Assembly: GCF_020740795.1 (NCBI RefSeq)
Contig: NC_067287.1
Span: forward strand, 17,313,501-17,377,500
Length of the DNA: 64,000 nt
From: Apus apus
Taxonomy: Eukaryota > Chordata > Aves > Apodiformes > Apodidae
Direction of reading: 5' to 3'
Positions 11,661-26,600 of this stretch are shown piece by piece (the first letter of the stretch is position 1; each line of letters starts with the position of its first letter). The position numbers and the translations under genes are program-made. The notes under the pieces were generated by a model. That model was not told the origin of the DNA. It did not search any database and saw only the letters and a program-made list of their open reading frames with translations.

Positions 11661-14600
11661 CTGAAAGAGAAGGACAGAAATTGTTAGTAAGCAAATATAG
11701 TTATACATAATTCTAAATATAAACATACAGATGTTTTCTGGAAAATGTATTATTACCCCTTATATGCACACATTTTAAATTACAGGTTTAACAGTGAAAA
11801 ATGTTACCTCACAAAACATTGGCTTAAAAATGTGTTATTAACCCTTATAAAAAAATACTAAGAAAGTACAGAGGAAACTTACATTCCTCAGAAGGTTCTG
11901 TTGCATTGATATCTGAAATAGAATCCAGAACAGTCATAAAATTACCCACAGAGCTAACAAAATTTACTATATATAATCATGGTAAAATTGATACCAGAAA
12001 GTCTACGTAAAACCACAGGAGACCAGGTTGTTCTGTAACTTTACTCATGTCAATGGCACTCCAACTTAAACATGACCTAATCTGTTAATCCCTTAAATCC
12101 CTAAAATTTGGTGGAATATATTAATTGACATTTGTGCAAGGATGAGCAGCAACATTTATCCACGTTTAAAAGTGCAAATGCATGAGATCTTTGCAGTGGT
12201 AGATTAACCTAGCTATTGAGTCCAATAGCAACTCGGGCATTTTGGGTGGGCTCTTGAAACACTTCAGCTCTTTCAGAGACCCACATTCCTACTGATGTGG
12301 TGTCTGTGCAGCTTTCCTGGACCGCATCTGCCTGTCCTACACGGTCTGTGGAGGTTAGTTAGCCTGAGGGTCTGGCTTATGAGGAAAGGCTGAGAGAACT
12401 GGGTTTATTCATTCTTGAGAAAAGAAGGCTCTGGGGAGACCTCATCCCCTTGTTCCAGTACTTGAAGGGTAGCTACAAAGATGGGGACTCCCTTTTTACA
12501 AGGAGTCACATGGAAAAGACAAGGGGTAATGGGTACAAGTTACTCCTGGGGTGATTCCGACTGGACACAAGAGGAACATTTTTCACAATGAGAACAATCT
12601 GCCATTGGAATAACCTTCCCAGGGAAGTGGTGGATTCCCCAACATTGGACACTTTCAAGCTTTGATTGGACAGGGTGCTGAGCCATCCTGCCTAAACTGG
12701 GCTTTTGCCAAGAAAGGTTGGACCAGATGATCCTTGAGGTCCTTTCCAACCTTGTATTCTGTGATTCTTTGATTCTGTGATTCTCTGTACATGGCTTATC
12801 CATAGAGCAGAACATCTACCACAGTTAGGTAATAACACAATGGCTGCCCAGGTTCCTCCAAAGGAAGCTACCCTAGCTGGTTGCATTTTTTTTACAGGTA
12901 TTTTTTAAAATACCAAGGGACAGAATTAATTAAAGGAGAACTAAGAGCAAATAAGGAAGTGACAAGTAACACATAAACCAATGGTAAAAAGGATACAATT
13001 TATGGAAGAACATACCTGCCTCCATTTTACATACAAATCCCTTTTTTTCTTTGCATGGAGATAATTGCCAGACACCATCTGTGGTCCTCAGGCTGATACA
13101 AAAATTCCCTTTGAGATTATCAAATTCAGGCTCCCTGATACCCCAGTTAGAATAACTCAAGGGAGAGCCATCAGACCAGGAGATTGTCTCATCTAAGGGC
13201 AGAAGTTGTAAATCATTAGAAAAATACAGTGGTTTGATAACTATCTCTCTTTCAGTTGGACTTAGCCTCACATAAATAAATATTGAATTAAAGAATACCA
13301 GAATTTTGTCTGTTTGGCCACTATATTATTTTTTTTCTTTTAAGGATTTAAAAATATCCCACATAGTTGAGACAGAAGCCTATAGTGCTTCTTTTAGGAG
13401 AAAACAAAGGCATTCACATACATGAATACATATTGAGTATTCAGAATACTAAGTAACAGCTACTAAAAGCTGGGCTGGTTTTACTACCTCATAAACAGCT
13501 AATAGGCAGTGAAAAAATCTCTCAAAAGATAGCAGTGTTTTGGAAGATGGTTACACCAGCATTCAAATAAAACCAAACCAAAAGCCAAAACAGATTTCTA
13601 CATGCAGTTCTCTTCTACCCAAAACTTACTGTCTTTAACAAGCAGAATGTTCAACCAAACCATTTGCACAGAATAACCAAAACTGTGCAATTCTTCCAGA
13701 ATGAAAGCATTTTCATCTTCATCTTGAATAGTTAGGAGATTTGATCCTAAAGATTAAACACATTTTCAAATTAAACACATTAAAGAAGTCTTTGAAAAAC
13801 CCATGCCATTCAAATGTAACCCTGCAGTTCAAAAACAGTATTATGAGCTTTAATTGAAAAGTTTAAATAGTCTGGTTATTTGTTAAAAGCTCTTAAATTT
13901 GCCATTAATATAAAAATGCTCAGGCTGATACAAAACTGTTCTCATTTGATTTTAAAATCTGAAAAGCATTTTACATATTATTCCAGAAATCAGTATTTTC
14001 ATGTGGGAAAGAACATTTTTTAAGTTGGTTGCCTTTAATTTCTTGGCTGGTTTATGAGCTTCACTATTGCTATGCTGAACAAGAGAAAACACATGCTATG
14101 ATTTCAGATGTCATACATTTTTAAGACATCACAATGACATTTTTTAGCTACAGAATAATTACTTACCTTGATTTTTGCACACTTCATATGCAGTATCAAA
14201 ATTTGTGCCCTGCAGAACTGTGGAAAAGCTGTAGCAATTGTTTTTGAATTTGATCCAGGGAACAGTTTTTTCTGAACATAAGCCTTTGTAGGAAGTGAGC
14301 TTTTTCTCTGTGATAGAAATAACAGCAGAGCTTTATTGGCACAACAACATACACATTAATGTAACATTCCACACGCTGTTTTGGAGTGATGCTAATAAGC
14401 ACACTACTGCATTATGCCTCTGCTTTTCAAAGTGAAAATCTAGTGGTTGTATATATTTGCATTAGAACCTTAATGCTAGTTTTATTTCTGATTAAAAAAA
14501 ACTTTGCCAAATTACAACAGCAGTATCAGGACAATCTAACCAGTCCTGATGTGAGCAGGGAGTTTTGAGCAAACTATGAGCACATCAGAACCCTCTGGTT

Positions 14601-17600
14601 TGCCCAGCACCTCCCAAAGGGCTGGGGATTTCCAAGGGCTCTAGAGCTTCTCTCCACTAAGCTGCAAAGGTAACTTCATGCCAAATCCCACGGTACAGAG
14701 AAGTCTCCCACTGGGAAGAAGCAGCCAGCCTCTCTGCTGTGCACTGTGCTGCAGCACGGAGCCCCTGACTCAGGGCAGCTCTACAAGCTCTCTGCAATAC
14801 CCAGCATTAGTTTGTGGCAGTGCTGCAGATTCAGCTGTGAACCCTATGGTCTCACATGTGACCCAACGTTGCTACACAAACACAACTTTTAAAAATGAAG
14901 TAAACCTTAGGCTATGTATGATTACATAACAAATGAGAAAACTGGTCAGCTTCACTACAGAAACTGTGCTAGAGAGTAACTGTTGCCTTGAAGGATTCCA
15001 AAACAGCTTTCTTCTCAACAGATCCAAAAGCTATAATAAGCTGTAGGTGAACCCCTGGTGATCAGTGCCACCAAACAGCAACTATTTTGAGAACTGGATG
15101 CTGGCAAAGACTCTGCAGTCCTGCAGTGAATGGAGACTCTCATTTTTCACTTTGCTTCCCTTTTCTCATCTCACAGTTAATTGCAGCAAACTGAAACTAT
15201 TTCCCTTCAAGCTAGGCTATTAGCAATCATTATTCATAACATAGTCTTCACTGAAAAGACAGAGCAAGTAGTTTTCCTGTCTCTCTTCAATCATGGAAGT
15301 TCTCTTACCATTCTTCTACAGATGAGACGTGATGGCAAATATTTTATGGGGAAAAAAGAGTTTCACAAATAGGAGAGAGAGCAAGGAAATGCCAGAAATC
15401 TATTTCAATCTTGAATAATACTTTCACCATTGTTTAACCTCAAACCACCTAATGTTCTTTCATAAACTTCACTGTCAATACATACATTTGCAGCTGCAAA
15501 GACTTAATAAAAAAACTGAGGTTTGACTTACTAGGTGGCACATGGCAAACTGCTCCTTCCAGAAGTCGTTCGCAGTTAGCACTTTTCCAGTGCCCTGAAG
15601 TATCAATGTAAACACAGCTACCAAAGGCCTGTGACTCGTCATCTTCCCAGAAAGTAAACAAAGACCGAGTCCCATCCGACCATTCAAAATTAAGCCCGTT
15701 CTGCCAAAACAAATTTCAGATTATCTTTCTAATATGCTTTAGCATGATACAAGCTCATCTTCTTCTGGTGGCATCCTCACCAGGTATTAGAGAATATCTT
15801 TTACCTTTCCCAAGACTGGGTAGAGCCAGAAGGATCTACAAAAGGCAGAACCAACAATCCTCCCAACTTGCTTTTCATAGAATGGTTTGCGTTGGAAGGC
15901 ACCTTAAATATCATCTAGTTCCAACCTCTGCTGCATGGACAGGGACACCTCCCACTAGATCAGATTGCTCAGAGCCCCATCCAACCTGGCCTTGAACACT
16001 TCCAGGGATGGGTCTTCCACAATTGCCCTGGGCAACCTGTTCCAGTGTCTCAGCACCTTCACACTAAAGAATTTCCTCCTCATGTCTAACCTAAATCTCT
16101 CCTCTTCCAGTTTTGATCCATTACCCCACTATAAGCCCTTGTAAAAGGCCCCTCCCCAGCTTTCCTTTTGCCCCTTCAGGTACTGGAAGGCTGCTATGAG
16201 GTCTCGCTGGAGCCTCCTCTTCTCCAGCCTGAACAACCCCAACTCTCTCAGCCTGTCTTCACAGGAGAGGTGCTCCAGCCCTTGGATTTTGGGAGACCAC
16301 AAATTTGTCTCTAACCTGCCCTTTTCAGCATGATTACTTGGGCCATTGAGAAACTAAAAATGAAACAATATCATTTCAATGTTGACACTACAATAGATTT
16401 TGTGTGTGTTTTTCAATGTTTTCTATGGCTTTTAGCTTTCTGTAGTCATTACACCCAACCAGCTCTCCTTAGATCCACTACGTACATCTGAAGTGAACAG
16501 CCCGATCCAATGGCTGTACCCCAGCCGATTGACAATGACAGTGAGGAAAGCTTGGTGATACTGGTCTGTGATGCTGACCAACTCCATGCCATTTTCCATG
16601 CAGGTTTTTAAAGCTGAGGACCATGTAAAATTCCCATGTATTAGTTTATATGTTCTGTTTCCGTATTCTAAAGTATCTGGAACAGGGTGTATTTCAGATG
16701 CATTGATGATATGTCTGGATATATCTGTTATAAGCAGAAAGAAAGGATTTATTTCTTGGTTTTTAAAAAGACAGCTTGAATATAGCAGAACAGTTCCTAA
16801 AAATCAGAACTATCTTTAAAAAACAAATCTAAAAATTGCACACTCCTTGGTTTCAGAAAGGCATTGTGAACTTCACAAACAGATGATGGCAATATCTGAA
16901 ATTCCACCACAGCAGAAAACTCATCACAGGAGTGAATGAGCTTAATGTATAACAACAAAAAAGTAAACCTGGATGGAGTTAGTTCCACTGACTGGATCTT
17001 TGAAGGTCAGTAAGAAATCACATCGGATCTGGGCATATCCCAAGTGTACAGTATCAGTGGGCTGCAGAGTGCTCTTATCCCAGGTACCCTGCATGTAATT
17101 TAGACTACCTCTTTTTTGGTCCATTATTTTTAATAATTTCAAGATCACTTTACAGCAGAAAGACTGGCCTCACAAATAACTGTACTGATACAACTCAAGG
17201 GGTGACAAACTGGCTCATGGTAGAACTGCATGTTAGGGAGCACCTTGAGCCCACCCTCACTACCCATGACCCAACGTAGGGAAGATCACAGTAATGGCAC
17301 TTAAAGAGAAAAATCTCTGTGAGTGGAGACTTAAATCAGTCTTCAATAATAAACTAACATAGCACAGTTCAAAAAAACTTTTTAGATTTAAGAAATAAAG
17401 AGAAAGTCCCCCCTGGGAGAAAAATCAGGAGACCAAGACCATCTCCACCCCAGCCCAGCTGTAATGCTGCCATGCTCATGTTTCTACAGGAGGCAAATGC
17501 CTTTGCTCATGTGTATGGATGCCCACAGTATACTTTAAACAAGCCTATTAAAAAAAAAACAATGCCTCAGTTTTAATCCTGTTTGTCAGTTTAGATTAAT

Positions 17601-20600
17601 TACTTCTGCTGTAAAACTTCTTTGTGATTACAAAATGAAGTGGTTGCTTTGTTATGAGGTGGAATGTTTTCAGACTTGGTTCCCTTTATGACTAAGAGAG
17701 GAGGAGTATTTACAAGTATCTTAAAATAGCAAATTAATTTATTTGTCATCCACAAATCATTTAAAATTAAAAATTTCTAAGTAAGAAAAAGTTCTGCTCT
17801 TGACCTAACTGAAGCACTGTTTTGTTCCAGCTTTCAGTGAATGGCAGGAAATGCAGCAAAATACTGACACAATCCTAACTCCAGCATCACTAAGACATCA
17901 GAGCCCAGTTCAGATTTCCTGCTGGTTTATTTCATTTTAGTCTCCTACAGAAAAAAAAAAAAATTGAAAAAGGGGAGACAAGATGCAAACAGGATGGCAA
18001 AAGCCAAGGACCAGCTCATCTTTCCAGGAACTGAGATATGTGTTTGGACATTTGAGGAAATTCAACAGTTCACTACTGCCAGCAAGAGGCTGTCTCACTT
18101 CTCCTTCCCTTGCTTCTCTGTTCTTCCAGCTTTGCATTCCCATGCACAAGTCTGGTGTTTGTCTGATGCAGCCTGGGAAAGCTGCACAAAAGTAACTCAA
18201 CCAGGGGAAACAAAAAAAACCCACAACAAACAAAACCCAGAAAAGAACAAACAAACAAAAAACACCCAACCAAGAGATGGGGAAGTATTCTGCTGAATTT
18301 AGCAAGCTGAACTCCCAGGTGGTTTGAGACAGTGCTGTGGGTGGTCACACTGAGGGGACAGAACTAGTCCACTATCCCCAGGAGCACTCAGCTGGGGATA
18401 CAGTGTGTCCCCCTCCTGACTTGAGCCAGGGCCACAGGCCACTGTGACACTCACCCAAGTGTAAGAGAACAAGGGTCCTGAGCCCCTCTCTGCATCCTGC
18501 AGCCCTGACAACCTAAGGCCACTGCTTCCTCTCCTGTCTTTTAACAACTTTTCCATCTGTCTGAAGAAGCAGTAAGGGGTTAAAATAAAAAATGTTTGGG
18601 AGGTAAATGAAAGCAGGAAAATGCATATATATACATATATATATATATATAACTTTTTTCCATACACTGCATGCAGGATTACTCCAGCACTCCCTGCAAC
18701 TGTAGTTCATAATAAATGATGTCAAATACAGCTATGGTTTGCTAGACCCACATGTGAGCACTGCCGACAGCTTCTGTTTGTTGATTCTACTTCTCCAGTC
18801 CCTCTTCCTCACCTCCTGGGCAGCCAGCAGGTGAGGGCTGGTTGGTTCCTTAGACCCAGAGTTGAACCAAGAGGCAATACATGACGTTGAGCTGCATAAA
18901 ACCACTCCTGCCATGTAATCCAGCACCCGAGGACACTCCTCAGGCTCCCATTATAGCCTTCCCTTTGCCCTAGGGTTAATAATTTGCTGCTGGTCTATTT
19001 TGGTACTATGCGCTGGCAGCATTCCAGGGGCAGAGCTCCATAGCTGCTCCAGCACCCTGAGGATGCCAGCAGCTCCCAATCCAGAGGCAAGGCTGGAATG
19101 TGGTTCAGGGAAACCAAACAATGTGTCTTCCGCACTAAAGCTCCGTGCTTCTGGCAGGTGAACCTTATGGCAACAGAAGCATGAAAAGAAAAGTCAAACT
19201 CTGTTTGATCGACCATTTGGTCCACTCTGCTCACAGACATTTTCTGGACCCTGTTAGGATCTAATATTGCCAAAGTCCCACCCCATAAAAACAAAATTTA
19301 AAAAAACAGCATTTCCATAAAAATTACCCACAGTTTTGTCTTTTGTAATTTCATGATATTACTTTCCTTGCCATGACAAGAAAACATGAAATTTCATCTC
19401 CTTTTCCTGAATCTAAGATACGCAACAGAAAACTCCAAGTTAGGAAGAAAATGCAATAACAAAATATATCTTTAGAATTTACTTCTACATCACAGCTATT
19501 AACTTATTAAGTAGTGTAGAGCCAGTCAGTTTAAATACCAGAGTAGAAATATTTTTTAAATCCTTTATGTTCCTGGTTTTATAGAGACCTAAAACTGCTT
19601 CTAGATGTAAATAGAGTAGGACGAATTCAAGACCATAAGAAAAGAGAAAAGAAGCAAAGCAAAACAAAACCTTACCCTGAGTCTTTTGGCAGACAAACCC
19701 ATAATTTTTCTGACAGTTTTCCAAGTACCATTTTCCCGTAAAATAAAAATTAGGGTTATTTGATACCAATGTACATAGTGGAAGTTGTTCTTGAATGTTT
19801 TTACTGTTGTAACGCTGTCTCTGCAATCAACACAGAACCTTCTATTAATTTAAAAAGACACTTTGCAAAAACAATGCATAATTATTTCATTAACTTTAGA
19901 AGAATAATTGTATGAAAGTGACTCCCAGAAATATTTAAGTAGAACAATGAACACTCCCATAAATACAATTTGAAGCACTAACCTCATAATAAAAAAGTCA
20001 CAAGCTTTCACTGAATAAACTAAAACGCAAAGCCAAATACAGAATAATGTGGTATAAAACAGTATATTTAAAAATGAAATTAATTAACTTATTCCTGAAC
20101 CTTGCTCAGACCCAGCATGTGACACGAACCATATAGTTCAAAATCTGGTGCTTAAAAGCAATTGCAAGCGAATGCGACTATAGCCACAAATAACTGCCTT
20201 GATAGTGCCATTTTTGCTACCTCTAGTTACGCTCTTAAATTTGTGCCCACAGTTGTCTGAAGTTGCAAAAATTAGAGTTAAAAAAGATTAAGACTAAGTT
20301 GCTGTAACAAGTTAGGCCTTGTCTTTGTGGCAGTCAATTTTTTTATGGATAAAACAAGAACTCATTGCCCTTAAACCCCCTGGAAATACTCACATCCACT
20401 GCTTCAACTGGAGACCAGTTGGAATACATTGGAGGATTTTCACTGAGCCATTTTTCATAATCATCACTCTGGAAACCTATCCAAACACTAGTTTTCCAAC
20501 CAAATAGATTCATTGTTATGAAAGCTGGAAAATGAAAAAGGAATAAAATACAATTAACTGGTAATTGTTAGGGATAGATGAAGTCTCTTCAAAGACACTA

Positions 20601-23600
20601 AAGAACTGAAAAATTTAATTACTAATCAGTGACAGTACGTCGTTACTAAAAGGTAAGAACATGAGCAGCATTTCAGTGTCATCTAACATGAATTCAGTTA
20701 AATTTACTAACTTCAGTTCGTTTAGGATCTAGTCCATTAACTAATAAGTCTTCCAGAAATGTTCACAGCATCTTGAACAAGTGAAGTATTAGTTCAGGTA
20801 GTGTCCCACTGAAAAAGCTTTTCTCAGTTTTAGCTGAAAATAAGTTTTCTCAACTCAAGGTGGCCACTGAGAGTTCTCCCACCTCTAAATATGTGGTTTT
20901 ACAAATGTATGAAATTCAACCACATAATTTTATGACTAGGGATTATAAACATTTCTGAATGTGCTGGCATTTATTTCTCTGAGACTTCCAGTCTAGCACT
21001 GTGCTTGTGTGCTAAACTATAGACCAGATTTTAAGTATTATTACAGGATAAAAATGAGATTGCTTTTATAACAGTGTGGTGTCACACTCCGGAGATAGAA
21101 ATTCTACATAGCAAATTTTTAAAATGTATATTCCATTATTTTTTTGTATTTCTAAGGCATGGTAGTAAGTACAAAAGAAATTATAATTACTACTCAAAAT
21201 GTACCTGTTGTATAGCTCAGTGGACATTTGAATCTTTACGTTTTGGGAAACTGGGAAAGAGAATCACTAATTTGTGTAAAGCAGTGAAACTACAAGTAGG
21301 ATCGGAGCAATCTTTTTTCCTAAGATGAAACTTTACTACAGCATCCTAATGAAGAAGAAATTGTATTTATTTAACAGTATCTTCATTACTCTACCTTGTT
21401 CCATCTCATCTTGAAGGGAAGCAAGTGACCCACCATAGCTACTGCAGAATTCTTGTGCAGAGTACCAGTTTCTCAGATGCTCCGGATCCTTTGGAATTTG
21501 TATAAAAAAGCACTTTGGGGAAAAAAAAAAAAAAAGAAAAAGAGAAAAAAGAAAAGAGACTTGTTTTTTCACTAAAACATTTCACACACTGTTACTGAAT
21601 ATTAAATATTTCATTATTTTCTGTCCTCCAATGGACCTGTCCAACATGTATCAGTTTTCAGCTGCAATCAGGATTGGATTCAAATCAGTTGTTCAAAGGC
21701 AAACACAATTTGGGTTAGATTTATCCCTGTAGTCACTGCAGTACTGGGATAAATCTGGCCTCCTCAATGCATGTTGCTATTATGGAACGTATGTTCAGAG
21801 AAGCCTGATTAAATAATTGCCTTCCAACCTTCAATTGCAAATAGACTTTGGTTTATGATTATCTTTGACAAAGCCAGTTTGGAACAGCATCTTTCAGAGG
21901 ATGGCAGGAGTTAGGGATCCATTTAAGTACAACAAGGGGTCAGAGGTCTGTTTTCAGACCAAAGAAGACTTGGAATTGTAGTAAGTGGAAAAGCGAGGAT
22001 GGAGCAGGCTTTTCACAGGAAATGCCCAAACACATCTAGATAGCTTTTGCATATGAGTATTCACTTCCTTGAACTAAGAACTTCTGTGTGCAAAGCTGCG
22101 TAATAGCCATAAACATTTGTACCACTGTGTCAGTAGTTATAAACCTAAGGGCCTGCTTTCAAAGAGGAAGAAAATATTGAATAATCTGTAAGAACTCCAA
22201 TTACTTTCATAAATATGGAAAGCATTTTGAATAGACAAACAGCAGAAAAAAATGTTTTACTTTTAATCCAAAGTGCAACCAGCCTTTGGGACATATGCCT
22301 TGTTGGTTCTGGTCTTTTGGAATCTCCTTCTCTATTTTCCATGCAAATTTACGTTTACAAATACAGGGAAGAGAGACAGTACAGTTTTCATCACCCCAGA
22401 GTCCTGTGTAAAAAGAAAAATCACAGTTCAATATTGGCTTAAGAAATGAAAAAGATTTTCTTCTTAGCTAGTTTAGGTATTGTTAGGAAGGGTATTTGAT
22501 AGTGCTTGAGCAAGACAACACTCTAAGTCAAACACATTGGGACATACCACTTTACAGTAAGTTTGATAGTCCACTTTTATTCCCAGTTTGATTTTATTAA
22601 ATTAAACCAATTCCTCTACACTGAGCCACAAAACATATGCAAGTATCATCATGCATTTTAAAACTATTATTTATGAAAAAAAACCACAAAACAAAACTGA
22701 AAACCAGAAAAGTATAGAAATTATGACTTCCAGATGAAACAGTTTGACTTTCTTACATTGAAAGTTTTTGTAAGGTTCGGTTACTGACACAAAACACCAA
22801 CCTGCTTAGGAGGAAAATACTTTTTCCACTATACACAACCATTTGTTGGCCAGCTCCCATCTGCTGGCCAGCTGAGAGGGGAGGGTGGGTGTCTCTGCCT
22901 TTTATCAGATACTAATGCCAAACTCAAGCACTTAAAAGTCATGAATAAGAACCCCAAAATTGTGTCTGGGGAAAAGAAGAAAGTTTCATATTTTTTCCAG
23001 TTTTGGCTCTCAAGGCTGGGATTACAAGAATGCAACTGGATTGTTTTTTTTTGGCACTCCTCACAAATAAAAGGCTTGATAACCTTTCTTTTGTAGAACC
23101 TGATGTTTACTTTCTCATATGACTTGCAGATCCCCAGGAAACAGACTGCAAGATGATAAAAATCACTGGAACCAGCAGCACTGTAGACTTTTTATTACTG
23201 TAGCAAAACACAGAGCTATGTGATGATGTAAAGACTAGCACCAAAACCACGCTACTCAAAAATCCCTCAGCAGATTGGCTATGAGATCAAAAATAAGCTA
23301 GAAACCTGAGGATTTAAAGTTGTGTGCTTATGGAAAAACAGCTTACAAAAGTAGGAAAAAATATTGCTCGCCCATGTGGCTCAGCTGGTTATGATAAAAC
23401 TGACTGTGAAAATCAGCAGTGCATTAACATTTTTGCTGTGCCACAGAACAAATTCCTTAGTAAAACTAAAGATTCAGTATCACTGGAGACAGCACTGGAA
23501 TTATTAATACGATTTAAAATCCTGTAATCGAGGTTCTGAGCATATTAATGATATTTTACTATTTAAACTATAAAAGCAGTTATGAAAATTATAATCAGAT

Positions 23601-26600
23601 AACAGGACTTTGTAAAACAGGACTACGCTCTTGAAAGCAATTACAAAAATATAACCTCTTTGGCCAACAACAGAATCAAGTCCCAGCTCCTGCAACAAAA
23701 GGAAATATAAAATAAACCTGTTTCTGATGAAATGAAGCCACATCTTTTCCCTGGTTTCTGGGGATTTCTCTCCTTTCCTTCATTCCAGTTCCGGTATGTT
23801 ACTGGTGATTTATCTCTCCAGCTGCACAGAAATGTTAAGACTGTAGTTACATGTTTTCCTATCCTTACCTAAAAACACAGCCTCCATTAAAAGTGTAAGG
23901 AGAGACAAGGTAGAAATTGTCCCTTTATTAACTAAGGGTTAAAAAACAGACAACCAACAACAAGGATGACACTCGTCTTTGGGTTATAGCTGTTATACCT
24001 CTTACAGAAGAAATACTGTCACATGGAGATAAATTATGGGTAATATATTCTGAATTATATTTACATGGGAACTGAAGTTGTCTCTTGAATATCTCACTCA
24101 GTCATCAAACCACTTCATTCCATCAGACTGAAGGGCTGCCTGCAAAACAGGTCTCTTTCTTACCGAAATTCATCGCCAAGGTCTTCTGTGTACAATCCAA
24201 TCCACCAGTGAACATCACTATTCGATAGCTAGAAAAAATTGTTTTGCCATATGTTTAGCTGTTGTTACTCTCTTATCAAAGCATTAACAAACTCCTAAGG
24301 TCAGGCACCATATTCAGACAAATAGCATCTCCTTTGGGTTCCAGTAGGAAGAACAGGTGCTAAATCCTACCCATGCTAATTTATGTCACTTCAGTAAGGT
24401 AATTCACGCAAGTAGAGCATGATCTAGTCCCCAGTTTCCACTGGATTGCTTATGTATCTTCTGCAAACTAGGAATTTAGAATTCTAGGAATTTACAGTTG
24501 TTATCTGGCTTGAAAAGGACTGCAGTCTTAGACCAGAACTTGTTCTTCCTCAACCCCTAAAAATAGATAATATCAAATACTTCCTTTTAGTATCAATATA
24601 ATGGTGGTTCTTTATGTTTCCAAAATGTCTTCTATGAACATTTACTAACTTTGTATAGTCCATACAGAGATCCTTAGAGATGCTTTTCAGACTGATTGCT
24701 GCTCTCATAAAGGTTCTGTACTTCCATGGAAAAGTCACAGAAATAATGTAATTCAAACAGCCACTTATTATTACTGTGCTGACTTGATTCTGCCTTAAAC
24801 TATGAACAGGCTTCACTTCCAGCATTAGCTACTAAACAGTCACAGTTTTGGGGTCTTTGGGAAAGAGCAAAGAACACACAAAAAAGTTCTGAATGTACAG
24901 GACACTGGAAGCATTTATTTTTTTCCCAAAAGAACAGAATTGCAGCCTGTGTTGTGGCAGCCACACTGTCCTTGGAGTTATAGTTAGTATTTCACCATCT
25001 TACAGCCTATATAGTAATATCAAATGAAGAAAGTAGACATTTCTGACAAGAGACTCAGGAATGCTGTCTGGTTTGCTATTGCCTGGTCTCTAAGTTTAGT
25101 TTTCTAATCATAGCACTTGGCCTACACATTACAGCTTTTACAGAAATCATGACCAATGTGATTTCAAATTCAATGCTATGAAATTTTAATCATGTTTTCT
25201 AATGACACATGTGAAGTCTATTTGGGCTGTTGAGTATTATTTTAGTGATTGACATCCTTAACTCCTGCTTCCTCAGGAAACTGGTTGCAACTGGAAACAG
25301 GTCATACTGGGAAAGCTTAGCCAAAGGCAGCAGGCTTTAAAATAGCTGCTTATGTTACTTTCTGAGACAAAACTTCAAGGAATTTAACCTGATTTCCAAT
25401 GCCAAGGGAGTAGACTTGGCTTTTTCATTGCAGAATACTCACAAAGTGCCATAATATCCATAAACTTTAATGATAAATTAACTTTTAAAAGATCTCTTGT
25501 AAGTGAATTTGACTTTCAAGAGGTATTCTGATTCGTTGTTTTAAGCCATCTTAAGTTAGAAAAAATGCATCCTATTTTAAAGTTATATTTTTAAAGTCAG
25601 AAACATTCAGCTTTAGGTAAGGCAGTAACTACATCATATCACAGTCTCTAGTAGACGTGGATGAAGTCAGCCTAGCCAATTAATTTGCTTTTTCCTTATA
25701 AGCTATTACAGCTGTGAACTGGTGGTTTAAATCCAGTTCATTATATTTTGATACAAAATTACTGAAAGAGCAGATAAAAATTATGCAAATTTTCTTGGAA
25801 TCTTACAATCCCCATCTTAATGCAACACAATTCTACTCATGTTCTCTATTACAAGTTAAAAGCAGACAAGGTTGTACACAGTGCAAGCAAAACTACATGT
25901 GGGTCAAGAGCTTTCCAGCCCAGCTATTGCTTAGCTTCAAATTTGCTTGTTACATTAGAGCAGTTCTACAAAAACTCTGCTTTCATCCAGAGGATGGAAT
26001 TCAGAGACAGATCTCTTTTTTCCCCCATATAAATATCCAGTTACAAAGGAATTTACTTCAGGAGACACCATACACAGAGGAAAAGGTAATCTATTTTGCA
26101 AGGTCCTAAGCACCCACCTTTATGGTTTAGAGTTCTAGATTTAATTAAGGTGCAGATAAATTGTTATTTCTTCTTTCTTGGGCAGCTCTTCTTAGGGGTA
26201 ACCTTTCAAACCATTTTAGACTATAAAGACCATCTTGAACATCTGGACTTACTGGCCACCTCATGCTATTATGCCCACTGAAATGTCCCTCAATATTGTG
26301 ACCTGATGACCAGCTCTAAGTTGCTGAATAAGAACAGAGTATTACTGTGGAACTGTGCTGGATCAGGAGAGCACTGTATGAACACCTGAGGAACCACAAC
26401 AGGTCCTCTCAGTCATGGAGGGGTGGGGAAAGAAGAAGAAACAGGAAGGATATGAAGGGTGTAAAAGAGAAGGTTTGTTTCCATATATGAAATACACTTT
26501 CCTCTTTACCCCTAATTACTTTGACAAAGTTGGGACAGGAAGCTGGTTTTTGCTCCTCTTGGTTCTTTTGAGGCAGACTGACTGACCCGCTCTTCAGCGG

